Assembly (NCBI RefSeq): GCF_003470665.1
Contig: NZ_QRJZ01000032.1
Location: 1 to 8,366, forward strand
Direction: 5' to 3'
Source of the DNA: Collinsella sp. AM17-1
GTDB taxonomy: Bacteria > Actinomycetota > Coriobacteriia > Coriobacteriales > Coriobacteriaceae
DNA: 8,366 nt
The notes below the pieces were generated by a model, which saw only the letters and a program-made list of their open reading frames with translations, ran no database searches and was not told the origin of the DNA. A program made the translations under genes and the position numbers. This document shows positions 6,340 through 8,366 of this stretch, in pieces (position 1 is the stretch's first letter; each line of letters starts with the position of its first letter).

Positions 6340-7065
6340 ATGGAATATATGCAGGTCAACCGCGCCAACGGCCGCGCCGCAAACGAGCTGCGTCCCGTTA
6401 AGCTCACCCGCGGCGTCATGAAGCACGCCCACGGCTCGTGCCTGGCAGAGTTTGGCGACACGCGCGTGCTGTGCGCCGCCACCATCGAGGAGGGCGTTCC
6501 GGGCTGGCGCAAGGGCGCCAAGGCCGGTTGGGTAACGGCGGAATATGCGATGCTGCCGGCGTCGACCGGCAAGCGCTGCAAGCGCGAACATGCCAACCGC
6601 AAGGGCCGTTCCATGGAGATCGAGCGCTTGATTGGCCGCAGCCTGCGCACCGTCGTCAACATGAAGGCGCTCGGCGAGTACACCGTTACCGTTGACTGCG
6701 ATGTGATCCAGGCCGATGGCGGCACACGTACGGCGAGCATCACCGGCGCCTGGGTGGCGCTGCACGACGCCCTTGCCATGTGGGTCGAGGCGGGCAAGCT
6801 CGAGCGCATTCCGCTTACCGGTCAGGTTGCCGCTATTTCCATGGGCGTCGTCGACGGCAACACCCTGCTCGACTTGGATTATTCCGAGGACAGCCACGCC
6901 GAGGTCGACATGAACCTCGTTGCCACCGACTCTGGCGAGATGATCGAGCTCCAGGGTACCGGCGAGCAGGCGCCCTTCGACCGCAAGCGTCTCAACGCCC
7001 TGCTCGATCTGGGCGACAAGGGCATCGCCGAGCTCATCGAGCTTCAGCGTCAAGCCCTCGCCTAA
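6340..7065 (+). CDS. rph: Ribonuclease PH
   Basis: Phosphorolytic 3'-5' exoribonuclease that trims the 3' ends of tRNA precursors, releasing nucleoside diphosphates; normally a ring-shaped hexamer. The 241 residues match the usual 238-245. Visible motifs are the N-terminal [49 protein letters not shown] (92-103) and the phosphate-binding [12 protein letters not shown] (126-137, with Arg130), then [15 protein letters not shown] near the active site. The frame is open from 6139, but homology begins only at about 6352. The ATG at 6340 has AAAGGA 7 nt upstream, so it is chosen over ATG 6349 (spacing too long) and over upstream starts inside murI. It follows murI by 52 bp with no terminator. Its stop codon begins a 12-bp stem-loop. 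Confidence 0.95.
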   Translation: MEYMQVNRANGRAANELRPVKLTRGVMKHAHGSCLAEFGDTRVLCAATIEEGVPGWRKGAKAGWVTAEYAMLPASTGKRCKREHANRKGRSMEIERLIGRSLRTVVNMKALGEYTVTVDCDVIQADGGTRTASITGAWVALHDALAMWVEAGKLERIPLTGQVAAISMGVVDGNTLLDLDYSEDSHAEVDMNLVATDSGEMIELQGTGEQAPFDRKRLNALLDLGDKGIAELIELQRQALA

Positions 7066-7098
7066 CCTGCCAAAAGGTGATGTTGATTTTGGCAGGTT
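7064..7098 (+). terminator. 12-bp stem-loop at the rph stop, possible weak terminator
   Basis: AACCTGCCAAAA (7064-7075) pairs perfectly with TTTTGGCAGGTT (7087-7098) around an 11-nt loop. The stem starts at the second base of the rph TAA. Only TTTAAT follows, so the T tract is poor. It may end the HAD-murI-rph transcript partially or protect its 3' end. Confidence 0.5.
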
Positions 7099-7119
7099 TA
7101 ATCTGCGAAAACGCCGAAG

Positions 7120-7125
7120 TATAAG
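7120..7125 (+). promoter_or_regulatory. Tentative -10 for rdgB-dtd
   Basis: TATAAG lies 82 bp upstream of rdgB in a 142-bp spacer. The matching -35 position (7097-7102, TTTAAT) is poor. It is the best placed candidate if rdgB-dtd is transcribed separately; readthrough from rph is an equal possibility. Confidence 0.25.
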
Positions 7126-7207
7126 ACTGCCGTTGATTGAGAGGGGAGAGGCCGAGGCCCTCGTCGTCCTCTACACGGCATTGCTATAAGAGACAAGGAG
7201 GCCAGCT

Positions 7208-7849
7208 ATGGCACTTGAGAAGATTGATATCGACACCCTCGACCCGGCGGCGACCATTGTTGTGGCCACGGGTAACGCCCATAAGCTCACCGAGATCGAG
7301 GCCATTTTGGGCAAGGTCATGCCCGAGGTGCGCTTTGTGGCGCTCGGCCAGCTGGGCGATTTTGAGGACCCCGAGGAAAACGGCACGACGTTTTTGGAGA
7401 ACGCCATCATCAAGGCGCAGGCTGCGGTCGAGGAGACGGGCCTTATGGCCATCGCCGACGATTCCGGCTTGGTCGTCGACGCGCTGGACGGCGAGCCGGG
7501 TGTGTATAGCGCGCGTTATGCGGGCGTACACGGCGATGATGCCGCCAACAATGCCAAACTTCTCGTTAATCTGGAAGGCGTGGCAGACGAGGATCGCACC
7601 GCACGCTTTATGAGCGTCGTTGCGCTCATCGACCAAGACGGCCTGGTCACCTATGGCGAGGGCGCCTGCGAGGGCGTTATCGCACACGAGGGCCGCGGCG
7701 ACCACGGCTTTGGCTACGACCCGCTGTTCCTGCCGGTCGATACGCCGGGCAAGACTATGGCCGAGCTCACAGCGGACGAGAAGAACGCCATCAGCCATCG
7801 TTTCCATGCACTCGAGCACCTGTCCGCCAAACTCACGGGCGAGGAGTAG
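7208..7849 (+). CDS. rdgB: RdgB/HAM1 ITP/XTP/dITP pyrophosphatase
   Basis: Hydrolyses non-canonical purine triphosphates (ITP, dITP, XTP) to monophosphate and pyrophosphate, keeping deaminated bases out of DNA and RNA; a cytoplasmic homodimer. The 213 residues compare with about 197-205 in typical members; the excess is an N-terminal tail of some 15 residues before the first strand. Family motifs are ATGNAHKLTEI (20-30), ENGTTFLENA, ADDSGLVVDALDGEPGVYSARYAG with catalytic Asp85, GDHGFGYDPLF and the terminal SHRFHAL. The start is supported by a strong AAGGAGG with a 6-nt spacer, so the tail is probably real. dtd begins 3 bp after its stop. Confidence 0.95.
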   Translation: MALEKIDIDTLDPAATIVVATGNAHKLTEIEAILGKVMPEVRFVALGQLGDFEDPEENGTTFLENAIIKAQAAVEETGLMAIADDSGLVVDALDGEPGVYSARYAGVHGDDAANNAKLLVNLEGVADEDRTARFMSVVALIDQDGLVTYGEGACEGVIAHEGRGDHGFGYDPLFLPVDTPGKTMAELTADEKNAISHRFHALEHLSAKLTGEE

Positions 7850-7852
7850 GCC

Positions 7853-8299
7853 GTGCGCGCGGTGGTGCAGCGCGTGCTCAACGCCGGCGTGACGGTCGAC
7901 GGCGAGTGCGTGGGCCGCATTGGGCGCGGCTATCTGGTATTGCTGGGTGTGGGCCATGGCGATACGCGTGCCGAGGCCGATAAACTATGGGGCAAGCTCC
8001 GTGGGCTGCGTATCAACGAGGACGAGAACGGCAAGACTAACTTGGCGCTTGCCGATGTCGACGGCGAGGTGCTCGTGGTGTCGCAGTTTACGCTGTTTGC
8101 CGATTGCCGCCACGGCCGTCGTCCGTCGTTTACGGATGCTGGCGCGCCCGATGTCGCCAACGAGCTTTATGAGTACTTTCTGACGCTCGTCGCCCAGGAC
8201 GTCGACCACGTGGCGCACGGCATCTTTGGCGCCGACATGAAAGTCGACCTGGTCAACGACGGCCCGTTCACCATTGTCCTCGATACCGACAATCTGTAA
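7853..8299 (+). CDS. dtd: D-aminoacyl-tRNA deacylase
   Basis: Removes D-amino acids (and glycine from tRNA-Ala) wrongly attached to tRNA, acting in the cytoplasm as a homodimer. The 148 residues match the family (about 145-150). It begins MRAVVQRV, and carries the catalytic SQFTLFAD (77-84) and the cross-subunit Gly-cisPro motif as NDGPFT (135-140), where most members have NxGPVT. The start is GTG at 7853, three bases after the rdgB stop; its Shine-Dalgarno GAGGAG (7841-7846) lies in the last rdgB codons, so the two are probably translationally coupled. No ATG start could include the conserved N-terminus. With murI nearby, the gene fits a setting where D-amino acids are abundant, but that link is inference. 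Confidence 0.95.
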   Translation: MRAVVQRVLNAGVTVDGECVGRIGRGYLVLLGVGHGDTRAEADKLWGKLRGLRINEDENGKTNLALADVDGEVLVVSQFTLFADCRHGRRPSFTDAGAPDVANELYEYFLTLVAQDVDHVAHGIFGADMKVDLVNDGPFTIVLDTDNL

Positions 8300-8314
8300 G
8301 TAGCCTAATTAGCT

Positions 8315-8335
8315 GGTTGATTTCCGATCTCAACC
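8315..8335. other. Small hairpin downstream of dtd
   Basis: GGTTGA (8315-8320) pairs with TCAACC (8330-8335) around a 9-nt loop, 15 bp after the dtd stop. No T tract follows on either strand, so it is not a convincing terminator. It may mark a transcript end or be chance. Confidence 0.25.
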
Positions 8336-8366
8336 GAACACATTGAGCTGACGGCACGCTCCCGCA

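Noticed and set aside
5589..6809. 406-codon antisense frame across murI and rph
   Set aside because: It crosses two conserved genes and their spacer without any recognisable domain.
7182..7190. Extended -10 (TGCTATAAG) just upstream of rdgB
   Set aside because: Transcription would begin inside the Shine-Dalgarno sequence at 7195-7201, removing it from the mRNA.

Overview
The window is GC-rich, with strong G/C bias at third codon positions and long spurious antisense reading frames that follow from it. It looks like ordinary chromosome of a high-GC Gram-positive bacterium. The gene content and the Lys/Orn-type MurE fit a Coriobacteriia member such as Collinsella; the class is inferred from style and content, not proven.

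Layout. Positions 1-507 contain no convincing protein gene. This stretch is a patchwork of hairpins, an AT-rich island, two tRNA T-arm-like sequences, a truncated tRNA 3' end, a very GC-rich hairpin cluster and two minus-strand terminators. Its parts repeat with a spacing of 185-186 bp. A complete tRNA-Val(UAC) gene follows on the minus strand (508-583) and ends in one of those terminators. The remainder is all plus strand: asnB (asparagine synthetase B), a MurE ligase of the Lys/Orn rather than meso-DAP type, a HAD-superfamily phosphatase of unknown substrate, murI (glutamate racemase), rph (RNase PH), rdgB (ITP/XTP pyrophosphatase) and dtd (D-aminoacyl-tRNA deacylase).

Transcription units. 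asnB has its own -10 and a strong intrinsic terminator. A good promoter overlapping the end of that terminator drives murE, which also ends in an intrinsic terminator. The HAD gene, murI and rph follow with short gaps and no visible terminators, so they are probably one operon. A 12-bp stem-loop begins at the rph stop codon. After a 142-bp spacer come rdgB and dtd, 3 bp apart and apparently translationally coupled.

How the genes fit together. MurE and MurI both supply the peptidoglycan stem peptide (third residue and D-glutamate). Dtd clears D-amino acids wrongly attached to tRNA, a sensible companion in a cell making D-amino acids. RNase PH trims tRNA 3' ends and RdgB cleans the nucleotide pool. 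The murI-rph-rdgB order is a known conserved neighbourhood in Gram-positive bacteria. The coding part is conventional housekeeping; the unexplained material is in the first 500 bp.
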